A stretch of 64,000 bases of DNA from Chitinophaga sp. H8 (GTDB lineage Bacteria; Bacteroidota; Bacteroidia; Chitinophagales; Chitinophagaceae): assembly GCF_040567655.1 (NCBI RefSeq), contig NZ_JBEXAC010000001.1, positions 2,604,001 to 2,668,000 on the forward strand, written 5' to 3'. The translations under genes were made by a program, and so were the position numbers. Shown here piece by piece: positions 52,702-62,338 of this stretch (position 1 is the stretch's first letter; each line of letters opens with the position of its first letter). The notes beneath the pieces were generated by a model, which saw nothing but the letters and a program-made list of their open reading frames with translations, made no database searches and was not told the DNA's origin.

Positions 52702-52878
52702 TTTCTGGTATTTAAAAGTTCTGTGAATTAAATGTAACGCTGGTATTGATTCTATTCTCTTCCCGTACTTGCTGTAAAGTACTATTAATGAACGCTTTGA
52801 GCAATTCCGGGCTTCCGCTAACAAATAAATATTTAAAAAAGATTATTCGTTATGCTCTGGAAATAAAATACACCCATA

Positions 52879-52886
52879 CAAAGATA
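52879..52886 (-). promoter_or_regulatory. -7 element upstream of tatA (TATCTTTG)
   Basis: An exact TAnnTTTG match on the minus strand, about 180 bp before the tatA start. No clear -33 element. If used, the tatA leader would be long. The rest of the 310-bp gap 52702-53011 holds only the terminator of the maltose locus at its right end. Confidence 0.35.
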
Positions 52887-52978
52887 CGTAAATAAACACT
52901 TTTTTGTTTACCATGTTCATCTTTGCGTTAGCAGATGCAATTTTAGAAAAAATTTCAGGATTTTACTATAGTCGGCCT

Positions 52979-53013
52979 AAAAAAGAAAGATAAATCATCA
53001 GCAGCTTTTATCT
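52979..53013 (-). terminator. Terminator of the maltose locus
   Basis: AGATAAA (53013-53007 on the minus strand) pairs with TTTATCT (52994-52988) and is followed by a T-rich tract. It overlaps the stop codon of the SLC45-type permease gene. The stem is short (7 bp), so this is moderate. Confidence 0.55.
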
Positions 53014-54409
53014 AGGCCTTGTGTATCAGCTTTTCACCATTTTTCACAAATAATACGGCAACGGCGGCCATCATCATAAAAACACCCGCCATTACCAGCG
53101 CATAAATGGCCAACCCATTAAAATAATGCTTGACTATCAAGCCTCCCAGCAATCCATTCACAATCTGGGGGAAGGTGATAAAAAAGTTAAAGATGCCCAT
53201 ATATACCCCTACTTTCCTGGCAGGAATCACACTGGACAGCATGGTGTAAGGTACCGACAGGATACTCCCCCACGCCAGCCCTATCCCTATCATAGGATAA
53301 ATCAGCATCCCTGGTGTGGTGATAAAGAAAATGGCAATAAGGGAAAGTCCGCCTGCCGTTAAAGAAAAAGCATGGGCCAGCTTACGGCTGGTAGCCTTTA
53401 CAATAGCAGGCAACAGCAGCGCATAGAGCGCTGATACCCCATTATAAATGCCAAACAGGATCCCTACCAGGTTCCCTGCATCTGCAAACGCCACAGACGA
53501 GGTATCCCCGGCCTGTACTTTATAGAAATGCTGGGCAATGGCAGGCGTAGTAAAAACCCACATGGAAAACAGTGCAAACCAGGAGAAAAACTGTACTAAC
53601 CCCAACTGCTTCATGGCTCCCGGCATTTTCACAAAGTCTTTCAGAATAGCACTTAATCCCTCCCGCTCCGGTATGGCCTCCTTATCAATTAAACGTCCAT
53701 CGGGCTGCTGCTCCGGTACAGCAGGCTCCGGGTTAAACCGGGTATATTCGTCTGGCGAATACTCCCGGGTAGTCACCACTGTCCATACAATAGTACCCAC
53801 CAATACGATGGCTCCAATGTAAAAGGAATACACCACATTATCCGGCACCTGACCAGGAGGTGCTACTTTAGCCACCTGCAGGTATTCCGCCAAAATATAG
53901 GGTAGCCAGGAGCCCAACACCGCTCCTGTGCCAATGAGAAAAGTCTGTACAGAAAAGCCGGTACTCCGTTGCGCATCCGGCAAGTTATCGGCTACAAGCG
54001 CGCGAAATGGCTCCATCGCTACATTGATAGAGGCATCCATCAACATCAGCATGCCCGCCCCGATCAGTATAGGGGGCAGCAAATACGCCAGTACAGCAGC
54101 ATTGGGTAAAAACACCAGCGCCAGGGCCGTTAATAAAGCCCCTGCCAGGAAATATGGCCTGCGGCGCCCCAATGGCCCCCAGGTACGGTCACTATAATGG
54201 CCAATAATAGGCTGCACAATCATACCTGTTAACGGAGCTGCCAGCCAAAAAAGGGATAAATGCTCCACGCCAGCCCCAAAAGTTTGTAAAATCCTGGAAG
54301 CATTCCCATTCTGTAAAGCAAAGCCAAACTGAATTCCCAGAAAACCGAAACTCATGTTCCAGATCTTCCAGAATGACATCCTGGGTTTTTCTATAGCTGT
54401 GATATACAT
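53012..54409 (-). CDS. MFS permease, SLC45-like (maltose/malto-oligosaccharide importer)
   Basis: The 465-residue protein has 12 predicted membrane segments and the SLC45-type motif HYSDRTWGPLGRRRPYFLAG in the first cytosolic loop, after WNMSFGFLGIQFGFALQN. Such permeases in Bacteroidota mal loci import maltose or sucrose-type disaccharides with protons. It is the last gene of the locus, 90 bp behind the GH65 phosphorylase, so maltose is the probable substrate by context. Confidence 0.9.
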   Translation of the reverse strand: MYITAIEKPRMSFWKIWNMSFGFLGIQFGFALQNGNASRILQTFGAGVEHLSLFWLAAPLTGMIVQPIIGHYSDRTWGPLGRRRPYFLAGALLTALALVFLPNAAVLAYLLPPILIGAGMLMLMDASINVAMEPFRALVADNLPDAQRSTGFSVQTFLIGTGAVLGSWLPYILAEYLQVAKVAPPGQVPDNVVYSFYIGAIVLVGTIVWTVVTTREYSPDEYTRFNPEPAVPEQQPDGRLIDKEAIPEREGLSAILKDFVKMPGAMKQLGLVQFFSWFALFSMWVFTTPAIAQHFYKVQAGDTSSVAFADAGNLVGILFGIYNGVSALYALLLPAIVKATSRKLAHAFSLTAGGLSLIAIFFITTPGMLIYPMIGIGLAWGSILSVPYTMLSSVIPARKVGVYMGIFNFFITFPQIVNGLLGGLIVKHYFNGLAIYALVMAGVFMMMAAVAVLFVKNGEKLIHKA

Positions 54410-54499
54410 GAGATAAACAGGGGATTTTAGTTTTTAACAGATCATCTTAATTACTCCGGGACATATGCACGAGAATCTCACCAGGTTTCCGGATTCAAA

Positions 54500-56824
54500 T
54501 TACAACTTAATCATCTCGCCACCCACAGTTTCCTCCGACCGGGCACTCACCGGGATCTGCCGTCCGTATATGCACACCGTTATATCCCTGTCCGACTCGT
54601 TACTGATATACACCTCTTTCTTATCTACCTTCACTTTTAACAAAACACCCCTGAAATAGATCTTAAATGCAAAAGACTGCCATTGAGCGGGCAAAAAAGG
54701 TTGAAAGCATAATTGCCCTGCTTTTACCCGCATGCCTGCAAAGCCCTCTACCACACTCATCCAGGTTCCTGCCATAGAGGTAATATGCAAGCCATCCTCA
54801 GTATCATTATTGTAGTCATCCAGGTCTAACCTGGCTGTACGCAGATAAAACTCATATGCCCTTTGCTCATCTCCCAGCTTTGCCGCCAATATAGCATGCA
54901 CACAAGGCGACAAAGAACTTTCATGCACCGTACGGGGCTCATAAAAATCAAAATTCCGGCGGATAGTATCCATATCATAACGGTCCTCCAGAAAATAGAT
55001 TCCCTGTAAAACGTCCGCCTGCTTTATAAAGCAGGAACGCAGGATACGGTCCCAACTCCATTTCTGGTTAACAGGTCTTTGCAACGGGTCCAGGTCTTTC
55101 ACCAATACCTGTTCTTTATCCATATAACCATCCTGTTGTAAAAAGATGCCCCTCTCTTTATCTTCCGGATAATACATCTGCGTAATCACTTTCCCCCATG
55201 CTATAGTAGCTGTTTCTTCGTTAAAATCCAGGCGGGTAATCAGGGCGGTATATTTTGCAGGTGCTTCTTTTTTCACCTGCGCCATTACTTCCAGCGCATA
55301 TTCCAGGCACCATACTGCCATGGTATTAGTATACCAGTTGTTATTTACATTATTCTCATATTCGTTTGGCCCCGTCACTCCTAACATCACATACTGCTGA
55401 CGGGCTTCACTCCAGTTGACCCGCTGCACCCAGAACCTCGCAATGCTGATCAATACTTCCAGCCCGTAATCGGCCAGATAAGCAGTATCTCCGGTATACC
55501 GTACATAATTGAAAATAGCGTAGGCAATAGCAGCATTGCGGTGAATCTCTTCAAAAGTGATTTCCCATTCATTATGACATTCTTCCCCGTTCATTGTTAC
55601 CATAGGATACAAGGCCGCCCCTCCGGTAAATCCCAGCTTTGCTGCATTTTCAATTGCCTTTTGCAACTGCCGGTGCCGGTAAATCAACAGATTTTTAGAC
55701 ACCTGCTCCTGAGCGGTAGACAAGTAAAAAGGTAAACAATAGGCTTCTGTATCCCAGTAGGTAGAACCTCCATACTTCTCTCCGGTAAATCCTTTGGGAC
55801 CAATATTAAGCCGGGCATCCTGACCGGTATAGGTTTGATTCAGCTGAAAAATATTGAAGCGGATACCTTGTTGTGCAGCAGCATCTCCCGTGATACTGAT
55901 ATCACTCTCTTCCCATTTTTCTGCCCAGGCTGCCGCCTGTTCTTCCAACATCCTTTCAAAGCCCTTTTCATAAATTGCTGTGATGACTGCTTTACAGCTG
56001 TTGCGTAATTTTTCTTTCGGATGGTTTTCTGACGAGAGATTAGCTGCATATTTATAAATGATCGTCTCCTGCCCGGTAGTGATGGCAACATTCACCCGTC
56101 CACCTACATACTTGATATTCTCCACCGGTTGCACCGGCATATCCAGTCGTTGCCCTTCCTGATACACCTCAAAAAGCATCCCCGTGCATACATCAAAGCC
56201 CGTTTTTTTTGTGCGCAATGTTAGCATAGCACTATTATCTCCCACCTCCCGCTGCACTTCTTCCCAGAATTTCTCATCATAATTGGCATCCTGATTTTTC
56301 ACATCCCCATCTATGAAAGCCGTAATGACCAGCCTGCCTTTAAAATTGAGCGGCGTAATACTATAGCGTATAGCGCCTGCCTCATCATCTACAATGCTGC
56401 AAAATCTTTTGGCATTGACCCGCACTTCCTTGCCATTTTTCAATACTGCTGTAAAAGACCTTTCCAGATAACCTGCTTTCATATTCAGCACCCGCCTGAA
56501 ATCCTTTACTTCACAAGTGTGCAAGTCCAGCACCTCTTCATCAACCCGGATATCAATGCCTATCCAGTTGGCAGCATTCAACACTTTGGCAAAGTATTCG
56601 GGATAACCATTCTTCCACCATCCCACCCGGGTTTTATCCGGGTAATACACGCCTGCCACATAATTGCCGGGTAAGCTTTCTCCTGAATATTGCTCTTCAA
56701 AATTGGCCCGTTGGCCCATCCGGCCATTTCCTATGCTGAAAATACTTTCTGAAATTTTATTTAAATGGGGTGCAAATCCCTCCTCGATGATATTCCACTC
56801 ATCTACTTTGATGTATTGCTTCAT
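54500..56824 (-). CDS. GH65 maltose phosphorylase-like enzyme
   Basis: The 774-residue protein has the GH65 arrangement: an N-terminal beta-sandwich domain (NKISESIFSIGNGRMGQRAN), an (alpha/alpha)6 barrel with GGSTYWDTEAYCLPF and the catalytic Glu region VTGPNEYENNVNNNWYTNT (about 480-500), and a C-terminal beta-domain. Maltose phosphorylases convert maltose and phosphate to glucose and beta-glucose-1-phosphate. The neighbouring beta-phosphoglucomutase uses exactly this product, which favours maltose over kojibiose or trehalose. Cytosolic, no signal peptide. Confidence 0.93.
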   Translation of the reverse strand: MKQYIKVDEWNIIEEGFAPHLNKISESIFSIGNGRMGQRANFEEQYSGESLPGNYVAGVYYPDKTRVGWWKNGYPEYFAKVLNAANWIGIDIRVDEEVLDLHTCEVKDFRRVLNMKAGYLERSFTAVLKNGKEVRVNAKRFCSIVDDEAGAIRYSITPLNFKGRLVITAFIDGDVKNQDANYDEKFWEEVQREVGDNSAMLTLRTKKTGFDVCTGMLFEVYQEGQRLDMPVQPVENIKYVGGRVNVAITTGQETIIYKYAANLSSENHPKEKLRNSCKAVITAIYEKGFERMLEEQAAAWAEKWEESDISITGDAAAQQGIRFNIFQLNQTYTGQDARLNIGPKGFTGEKYGGSTYWDTEAYCLPFYLSTAQEQVSKNLLIYRHRQLQKAIENAAKLGFTGGAALYPMVTMNGEECHNEWEITFEEIHRNAAIAYAIFNYVRYTGDTAYLADYGLEVLISIARFWVQRVNWSEARQQYVMLGVTGPNEYENNVNNNWYTNTMAVWCLEYALEVMAQVKKEAPAKYTALITRLDFNEETATIAWGKVITQMYYPEDKERGIFLQQDGYMDKEQVLVKDLDPLQRPVNQKWSWDRILRSCFIKQADVLQGIYFLEDRYDMDTIRRNFDFYEPRTVHESSLSPCVHAILAAKLGDEQRAYEFYLRTARLDLDDYNNDTEDGLHITSMAGTWMSVVEGFAGMRVKAGQLCFQPFLPAQWQSFAFKIYFRGVLLKVKVDKKEVYISNESDRDITVCIYGRQIPVSARSEETVGGEMIKL

Positions 56825-56897
56825 AAATTAGCGATTAGCGGTACGTCTATTACATTGCCTGCCATTGATCTTTACAGGGGAGCAATCAGCGCACGAC

Positions 56898-57557
56898 TTA
56901 TAAATCAAACAATTTCTCAATGGTCATTTCGTGCAGACCAGCAATTACCAGATCAGCTGCCCCCAATACTTGCGGATCGCCAATACCAACTACTTTCATA
57001 TCTCCGGCCTTTGCTGCCGCTATTCCGGCAATGGCATCTTCAAATACCACGCAATTAACGGCACTTGCCTGCAGTGCTTCCGCACACTTAATAAACACTT
57101 CCGGATCTGGCTTGGAAGCCGATACCGTATTCCCGTCCACTATTGCATCAAACAAAGTCTGCACACCTGTTCTTTCCAATATGAGGCCCGCGTTTTTACT
57201 GGCAGAACCCAGCCCTATCTTTATACCACGTGTTTTGAGTACTTCCAGAAAATGTTTCACCCCCGGCAATAAATCTTCAGGTGTCATTTCTCGGATCATG
57301 GCTACATACCAGTCGTTTTTGCGGGTAGCGAGTTCCTGCTGCTCTGCAGGTGTTTTATGTACACCTCCCCATGCTAATATCAGTTCCAGGGAACGCACCC
57401 GGCTAATCCCTTTCAACGCTTCATTTTGTTCAGGTGAAAAATCAAATCCAAGCTCATTGGCCAATCTTTTCCATGCTTTATAATGGTAAACGGCGGTATC
57501 AACGATCACTCCGTCCAGGTCAAAAATGCAGGCGTAACTATTTTTTTCTAATGACAT
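56898..57557 (-). CDS. pgmB: Beta-phosphoglucomutase
   Basis: The 219-residue HAD-family protein has nucleophile and acid Asp in FDLDGVIVDTAVYHYKAW (D14, D16), the substrate-specificity cap (GISRVRSLELIL), the Ser motif LGSASKN, and a Mg-binding FEDAIAGIAAA motif. Beta-phosphoglucomutase converts beta-glucose-1-phosphate to glucose-6-phosphate. It lies between the GH65 phosphorylase and the amylase, completing the maltose phosphorolysis route to glycolysis. Confidence 0.95.
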   Translation of the reverse strand: MSLEKNSYACIFDLDGVIVDTAVYHYKAWKRLANELGFDFSPEQNEALKGISRVRSLELILAWGGVHKTPAEQQELATRKNDWYVAMIREMTPEDLLPGVKHFLEVLKTRGIKIGLGSASKNAGLILERTGVQTLFDAIVDGNTVSASKPDPEVFIKCAEALQASAVNCVVFEDAIAGIAAAKAGDMKVVGIGDPQVLGAADLVIAGLHEMTIEKLFDL

Positions 57558-57622
57558 CAGGTTTAAATTTTGTTATAACAATCCAGGCTATTATTCAGGC
57601 TGCCGGTTATGCCAGCTTACCA

Positions 57623-59488
57623 TTATTTCAACAATGCTATTACGAGCGTCGTATTTGCAGGCACAGTAATACTGTCGATAGCTGGTAAAGGAGTTCCTCC
57701 GATTACATTCACTGCTTTTGAAAAACCTCCCATCCTTTCAGCATACCTGCCGGTGCTGATAGTTTGCTCTTTATCATTGGTATTCATGATTATCATAATT
57801 GTTTTATCACTGTTATACCGGAAGTATACATATACGTTATTCTCCGGTACATACTGCATCAGCTTTCCGGTTTGCAGCACATCATTGTTTTTACGATAGT
57901 TGGCCAATGTGCGTATATAGTTAAACAAGTCATTTTCTTTAGCAGTACGCCCCCCTGCTGTGAATTTATTCTCTTTATCACCCGGCCAGCCCCCTTTAAA
58001 GTCTTCTCTTACCAGCCCATCAGGATTACTGAAATTTTTCATAGCCAGCTCAGCGCCATAGTACAACTGTGGAATTCCCCTGGTAGTAAGCAGCCAGGTT
58101 AGTGCCGATTTATATTTATCCATATTTTCGCCTACTACAGAGTAATAACGGCTCAGATCATGATTATCCAGGAATACAACATTCCTGGTAGGGTCCTGAT
58201 AAACAAAATCACTGGCAATAGTAGTATACAAGCGGTTTACCCCATCATCCCATCCGGGCTTTCCATTCATCGTTTCGTTCATAGCCCATAGACACTGAAA
58301 ATCTGTAACACCGGGCAGTTCAGTATCAAATCCCCTGTTCACGGTATTCCCCTGTGTAAAAAACACCTGGTTAGGGATACCTTTCACAAAAGTTTCTCCG
58401 AAAAAAGTAAGGGAAGGATATTCCAGTTTCATCGCGCGGCCCCATTCAGCCATATACTCCGCGTCATTGTAAGAATAGGTATCGAGCCGGAAACCATCAA
58501 TACCAGCATATTCCACCCACCAGATATGGCTTTGGGTCAGATAATTCCTGACATAAGGGTTTTGCTGGTTCAGATCGGGCATATGGGTATCAAACCAGCC
58601 ATCTGTCATCAACGTTTTATCTACCTGAGCAGCATATGGATCAAAAAGCGTTTGATCCCTGAAATTAGAACGGGTAAATACAGGCCACTGATGCACCCAA
58701 TCTTTAGAAGGCATATCCCTGATCGTCCAATGCTGGCTGCCTATATGGTTATGTATCAGGTCCTTGATCATCTTCATGCCTCTTTTGTGCATGGCATCGA
58801 TCAGTTGTTTATACAGTTCATTGGAACCATAACGCCGGTCTATCTTGTAGTTTTCTGTTTGTGCATACCCGTGATAGGAAGTAGTGGGCTGATCATTTTC
58901 CAGCACAGGATTTAACCACAGTGCTGTTACGCCCAGGTCCTGCAAATAATCCAGGTGATCCATGATCCCTTGTAAATCGCCTCCATGACGATAGTACATA
59001 GAGTCACGGTTCAGGCTGGTTTCCTGCATACCCTTTACGATATCATTGCCTGGATCTCCATTGGCAAAACGGTCCGGCATAATCAGGTATATCAGGTCTT
59101 TATTGGTAACACCCAATGGTTTTTGTGCGGTATTACGTGCTTTCAGCTCATAAGTATACTTCAGCTCCTTTTGCCCCTTTTTACTGAACCGGATCAGAAA
59201 AGTTCCCGGTAATGCCGTCGGAGAAATCTCCAGGTCGAGAAACAGGTAATTCGGGTTCTCCACCTGATGTACCTGCTTTAAGGTAACACCAGGATAATCC
59301 AGTGTAACCGTCCGGGTAGCTATTTTTTCACCATGTACCATTAACTGCAGTGCCGGATTTTTCATACCTGCCCACCAAAAAGCGGGTTCTACCCTTTCCA
59401 ATGGCGGTTGTTGGGCAAATACACCCGTCATACCTGTTACCCCTATCAACAATAACAACAAACGTTTTAACCTCATGTCCCTGATCAT
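57623..59488 (-). CDS. Exported GH13 alpha-amylase-family enzyme (SusA/neopullulanase-like)
   Basis: The 621-residue protein has a signal peptide (to about 25, VTGMTGVFAQ), an N-terminal cyclomaltodextrinase-type domain (about 30-120), and a GH13 barrel. The barrel shows MPDRFANGDPGND, the nucleophile Asp in GFRLDTYSYND (about 335), the acid/base Glu in FFGETFV (about 364) and the transition-state Asp in FLDNHDLSR (about 441). It should hydrolyse alpha-1,4 malto-oligosaccharides or pullulan in the periplasm, ahead of import by the SLC45-type permease. Confidence 0.93.
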   Translation of the reverse strand: MIRDMRLKRLLLLLIGVTGMTGVFAQQPPLERVEPAFWWAGMKNPALQLMVHGEKIATRTVTLDYPGVTLKQVHQVENPNYLFLDLEISPTALPGTFLIRFSKKGQKELKYTYELKARNTAQKPLGVTNKDLIYLIMPDRFANGDPGNDIVKGMQETSLNRDSMYYRHGGDLQGIMDHLDYLQDLGVTALWLNPVLENDQPTTSYHGYAQTENYKIDRRYGSNELYKQLIDAMHKRGMKMIKDLIHNHIGSQHWTIRDMPSKDWVHQWPVFTRSNFRDQTLFDPYAAQVDKTLMTDGWFDTHMPDLNQQNPYVRNYLTQSHIWWVEYAGIDGFRLDTYSYNDAEYMAEWGRAMKLEYPSLTFFGETFVKGIPNQVFFTQGNTVNRGFDTELPGVTDFQCLWAMNETMNGKPGWDDGVNRLYTTIASDFVYQDPTRNVVFLDNHDLSRYYSVVGENMDKYKSALTWLLTTRGIPQLYYGAELAMKNFSNPDGLVREDFKGGWPGDKENKFTAGGRTAKENDLFNYIRTLANYRKNNDVLQTGKLMQYVPENNVYVYFRYNSDKTIMIIMNTNDKEQTISTGRYAERMGGFSKAVNVIGGTPLPAIDSITVPANTTLVIALLK

Positions 59489-59545
59489 TTTAATTTTCAG
59501 ATAAAATACCTAATGGCCTGTCTGATAAGCAATGGTTTCCGATAT

Positions 59546-60685
59546 TTATTTTTTACCAAAAAGGAACAGGAATGGCTTCCATAACCTGTTGGCCCAGGCT
59601 TTTTCATTGTGTTCAGCCCCTTTCTCAAAAGTATATACCACCTCTCCTATTCCTTTTGATTTCAGCACCGCATACATCCTTTCATTATCGGGCAAAAAGT
59701 ACTTATCAATCTGCTGATCACCACAATCAAGGTATACACGTAGCTTTTGTTTAGGTAAAGGCAGTGTAGCGATCTTGTCCATGATCTTTGCTTCATCATA
59801 TACAAAACCACTGGAAAGGCAGGCTGCTTTTGAAAAAACTTCAGGAAACCATAATACACTGTAAAAAGCAATCAGTCCACCCATAGAAGAACCCATTACG
59901 GCGGTATTATTCCTGTCTGCCTTTGTCCGGTAGGTCTTATCAATAAAAGGTTTCAGGTGCGTAGCCATAAAGCTCACATACATTTTACCTCTTTCCAGGC
60001 CGGAATATTCCAACCACCGGTCTCTGGTATTGCTGATGCCCACTATGATAAATTCTTCTACCGCTTTTTCCCGGATCAGGCTATCGGCTACTTCATCCGC
60101 ATGCCATTCCTTGCCAAACCAACCAGACATACCTGCATCAAACAGGTTTTGTCCATCCTGCATATACAATACAGGATACCTGCGGGTAGGATCTTTTCCA
60201 TAAGATGGAGGTAACCACACAAAAACGTCCCGGGTAAAACGCAGGTTAACATCATCAAAATTATGGTGGTACTTCAAGGTGCCTGTTACACTGTTTTCTA
60301 TCAGGTCATTCCAGTTCACCGGCCTTAATACAATAGTGGTATCTTTGGCCAAGGTGATATTTATATTTGGTGGGAATCCTCCACCGGTGTAAATGGCTTC
60401 ACTGCGGTAAGACCCTCTGGTAATCTTAAACTGCAGGGAGCTGTTAACCGGAAAAGCGGCCTGATAACTCCACAAACTGTCGGATTCCTTTTTCATTTTC
60501 GCACCGTTCCTGGAAAACCAGTCCCCCCATTTCAAATCGCTGCCCACTATCTGTAAAGTATCTTTTGCAGGCGTATTGGCTGGTGCTATCACCCTGATGG
60601 TGAGCACACGTTCCTGTGCCTGTAAAAACCCACTATGAAAAAGCAATCCTGAGAAAAAAATAATTGCCAAACGTTGTATCCTCAT
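59546..60685 (-). CDS. Secreted alpha/beta-hydrolase esterase with N-terminal CBM-like domain
   Basis: The 379-residue protein has a signal peptide (to about 24, ending LQAQ), an immunoglobulin-like or starch-binding-like N-terminal module (about 25-125), and an esterase D/IroE-like domain with a nucleophile Ser in VMGSSMGGLIAFY (about 267), LYMQDGQNLFD and a C-terminal His near KGAEHNEKAW. Members remove acyl or other ester groups and include enterobactin-like and feruloyl esterases. Its place in a starch-type locus suggests deacylation of decorated alpha-glucans, which is inference. Confidence 0.86.
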   Translation of the reverse strand: MRIQRLAIIFFSGLLFHSGFLQAQERVLTIRVIAPANTPAKDTLQIVGSDLKWGDWFSRNGAKMKKESDSLWSYQAAFPVNSSLQFKITRGSYRSEAIYTGGGFPPNINITLAKDTTIVLRPVNWNDLIENSVTGTLKYHHNFDDVNLRFTRDVFVWLPPSYGKDPTRRYPVLYMQDGQNLFDAGMSGWFGKEWHADEVADSLIREKAVEEFIIVGISNTRDRWLEYSGLERGKMYVSFMATHLKPFIDKTYRTKADRNNTAVMGSSMGGLIAFYSVLWFPEVFSKAACLSSGFVYDEAKIMDKIATLPLPKQKLRVYLDCGDQQIDKYFLPDNERMYAVLKSKGIGEVVYTFEKGAEHNEKAWANRLWKPFLFLFGKK

Positions 60686-60718
60686 TGCGCTGTTAGCTTT
60701 TGAATCATGGAAAGGCTT

Positions 60719-62320
60719 TTAACGGCCATATCCGTCATTTTGTTTAAGATTGGGATTGGCAGTCAGGTCGGACGAAGGAATCGGGAAAAGCGTGCGGTAA
60801 TCCTCAACGGCGGCTCCTGGCTTTACGCCACCTTTCCAGGGCCACAAATAAGCAGCTCCCGTAAATTTCCCAAAGCGGATCAGATCTGTTCTGCGCTGAC
60901 CTTCCCAGAATAATTCCCTGCCTCTTTCATTGATGATGAAATCAAGATTCAGCTGGCCCGCAGTAATATTGCCGTTGGTGTTTCCATAGGCCCGCTGGCG
61001 CAGGTTATTTACATATTGCAATGCTGTTCCTGCACTACCGCCTGTGCCACCGCGCAGTACTGCTTCGGCATACATCAGGTATACATCAGCCAGGCGGAAC
61101 ATCGGAAAATCTGTGTCAGGGAAATCACCTGTTTTATCAGATCCCTGTACACCCGCTCTGTTTACATTGCGGTATTTACCAATAGCATACCCATCAGTAA
61201 AAGTAGAGATCTCGTCAATCTCCAGTTTTTGGCCATTGGTATAAAACATAGCACGTTTGTCTGTAGCTCCTGTTACATCTGTAAAGAGGTTAACAAATGC
61301 CTTGGTAGTACGCAAACCGCCCCAGCCTCCATTAATGCCAAATGCAGCAGGATTCATACTACCGCCCACGGCAGCATGCACCAGATAAGTCATCCCTCCG
61401 TACGATTTTGTATTGATCCCATCAAAGGTGATCGGGAAGATGATTTCTCCGGAAAGATTATTATCTGCCAGGAAGAGATAGCGATAATTATCCTGTAAAA
61501 CATACCCTGCCCCTATTATTTTGTTGCAATAAGTAATACATTCTGTATACCTGGGTTGCTTGATATATACCTCTGCATTGAGATACAGTTTTGCCAGCAG
61601 CGTCCAGGCTGCAGCCTTATCAGCACGGCCATACTCATTCTGACGGGCATCTGTCAACTCTACATCTATCTCTTTTAATTCCTTTTCTATGTAAGTAAAT
61701 AAGTCGGCCCGGGTGATCTGCTTGGGAAAAAAGCCACCACCTATTACATCTGTTTCCACTACAAAAGGTACATTGCCATACAAATCCAAAGCATGCCAAT
61801 AGCTTAAGGCTCTTAAAAAACGGGCCTCTGCACGGAAATGTTTGGCATCTTCCAGATTAGCTCCGGTTACTCCTCTGCTGTTTAATTTATCATCGGTTGT
61901 TTCCCGGATAAATTCATTACAGATGGAAATCTCGTAAAAGATACGGTTATACACCGCCCTGATAAATTCATTGGCAGAAGTCCATTTCATCGTATGGTAA
62001 TCTGGCAGGCTGCCATCATTCCAGGCAATTACAGCCTCATCAGTAGGCAATTCCTGCGCCTGCCAGTACTGCCGGATATAATTGGAAAAACCTTCATCAA
62101 TCCCACCTATATCTGGTTTACCTGCCGGCCCCTGCTGACCGCTTACAGCGTACCCTGCGTATAGTTTGGCCAATACCAGCTTATAATTATTAAAGTCATT
62201 ATAAACATTGGCAGAAGTAAGATCATAAAAAGGTTGGCGATCCAGGTCCTTCGTACAGGAGCTTACCGTTACTGCAATAATACCGGCCAACAACAGGTTG
62301 TATATGAATTTAGTTGTCAT
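60719..62320 (-). CDS. SusD/RagB-family outer-membrane lipoprotein (maltose locus)
   Basis: The 533-residue protein has a lipoprotein signal (VSSCTKDLDRQPF) and SusD/RagB domains: an N-terminal helical region, a WHALDLYGNVPFVVETD segment, and a C-terminal FIINERGRELFWEGQRRTDLIR typical of the family. It forms a surface complex with the SusC-like porin encoded 18 bp upstream and captures the oligosaccharide. Homology class is firm; sugar specificity is inferred from neighbours. Confidence 0.95.
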   Translation of the reverse strand: MTTKFIYNLLLAGIIAVTVSSCTKDLDRQPFYDLTSANVYNDFNNYKLVLAKLYAGYAVSGQQGPAGKPDIGGIDEGFSNYIRQYWQAQELPTDEAVIAWNDGSLPDYHTMKWTSANEFIRAVYNRIFYEISICNEFIRETTDDKLNSRGVTGANLEDAKHFRAEARFLRALSYWHALDLYGNVPFVVETDVIGGGFFPKQITRADLFTYIEKELKEIDVELTDARQNEYGRADKAAAWTLLAKLYLNAEVYIKQPRYTECITYCNKIIGAGYVLQDNYRYLFLADNNLSGEIIFPITFDGINTKSYGGMTYLVHAAVGGSMNPAAFGINGGWGGLRTTKAFVNLFTDVTGATDKRAMFYTNGQKLEIDEISTFTDGYAIGKYRNVNRAGVQGSDKTGDFPDTDFPMFRLADVYLMYAEAVLRGGTGGSAGTALQYVNNLRQRAYGNTNGNITAGQLNLDFIINERGRELFWEGQRRTDLIRFGKFTGAAYLWPWKGGVKPGAAVEDYRTLFPIPSSDLTANPNLKQNDGYGR

Positions 62321-62338
62321 CTTTTGCTGATTTGAATG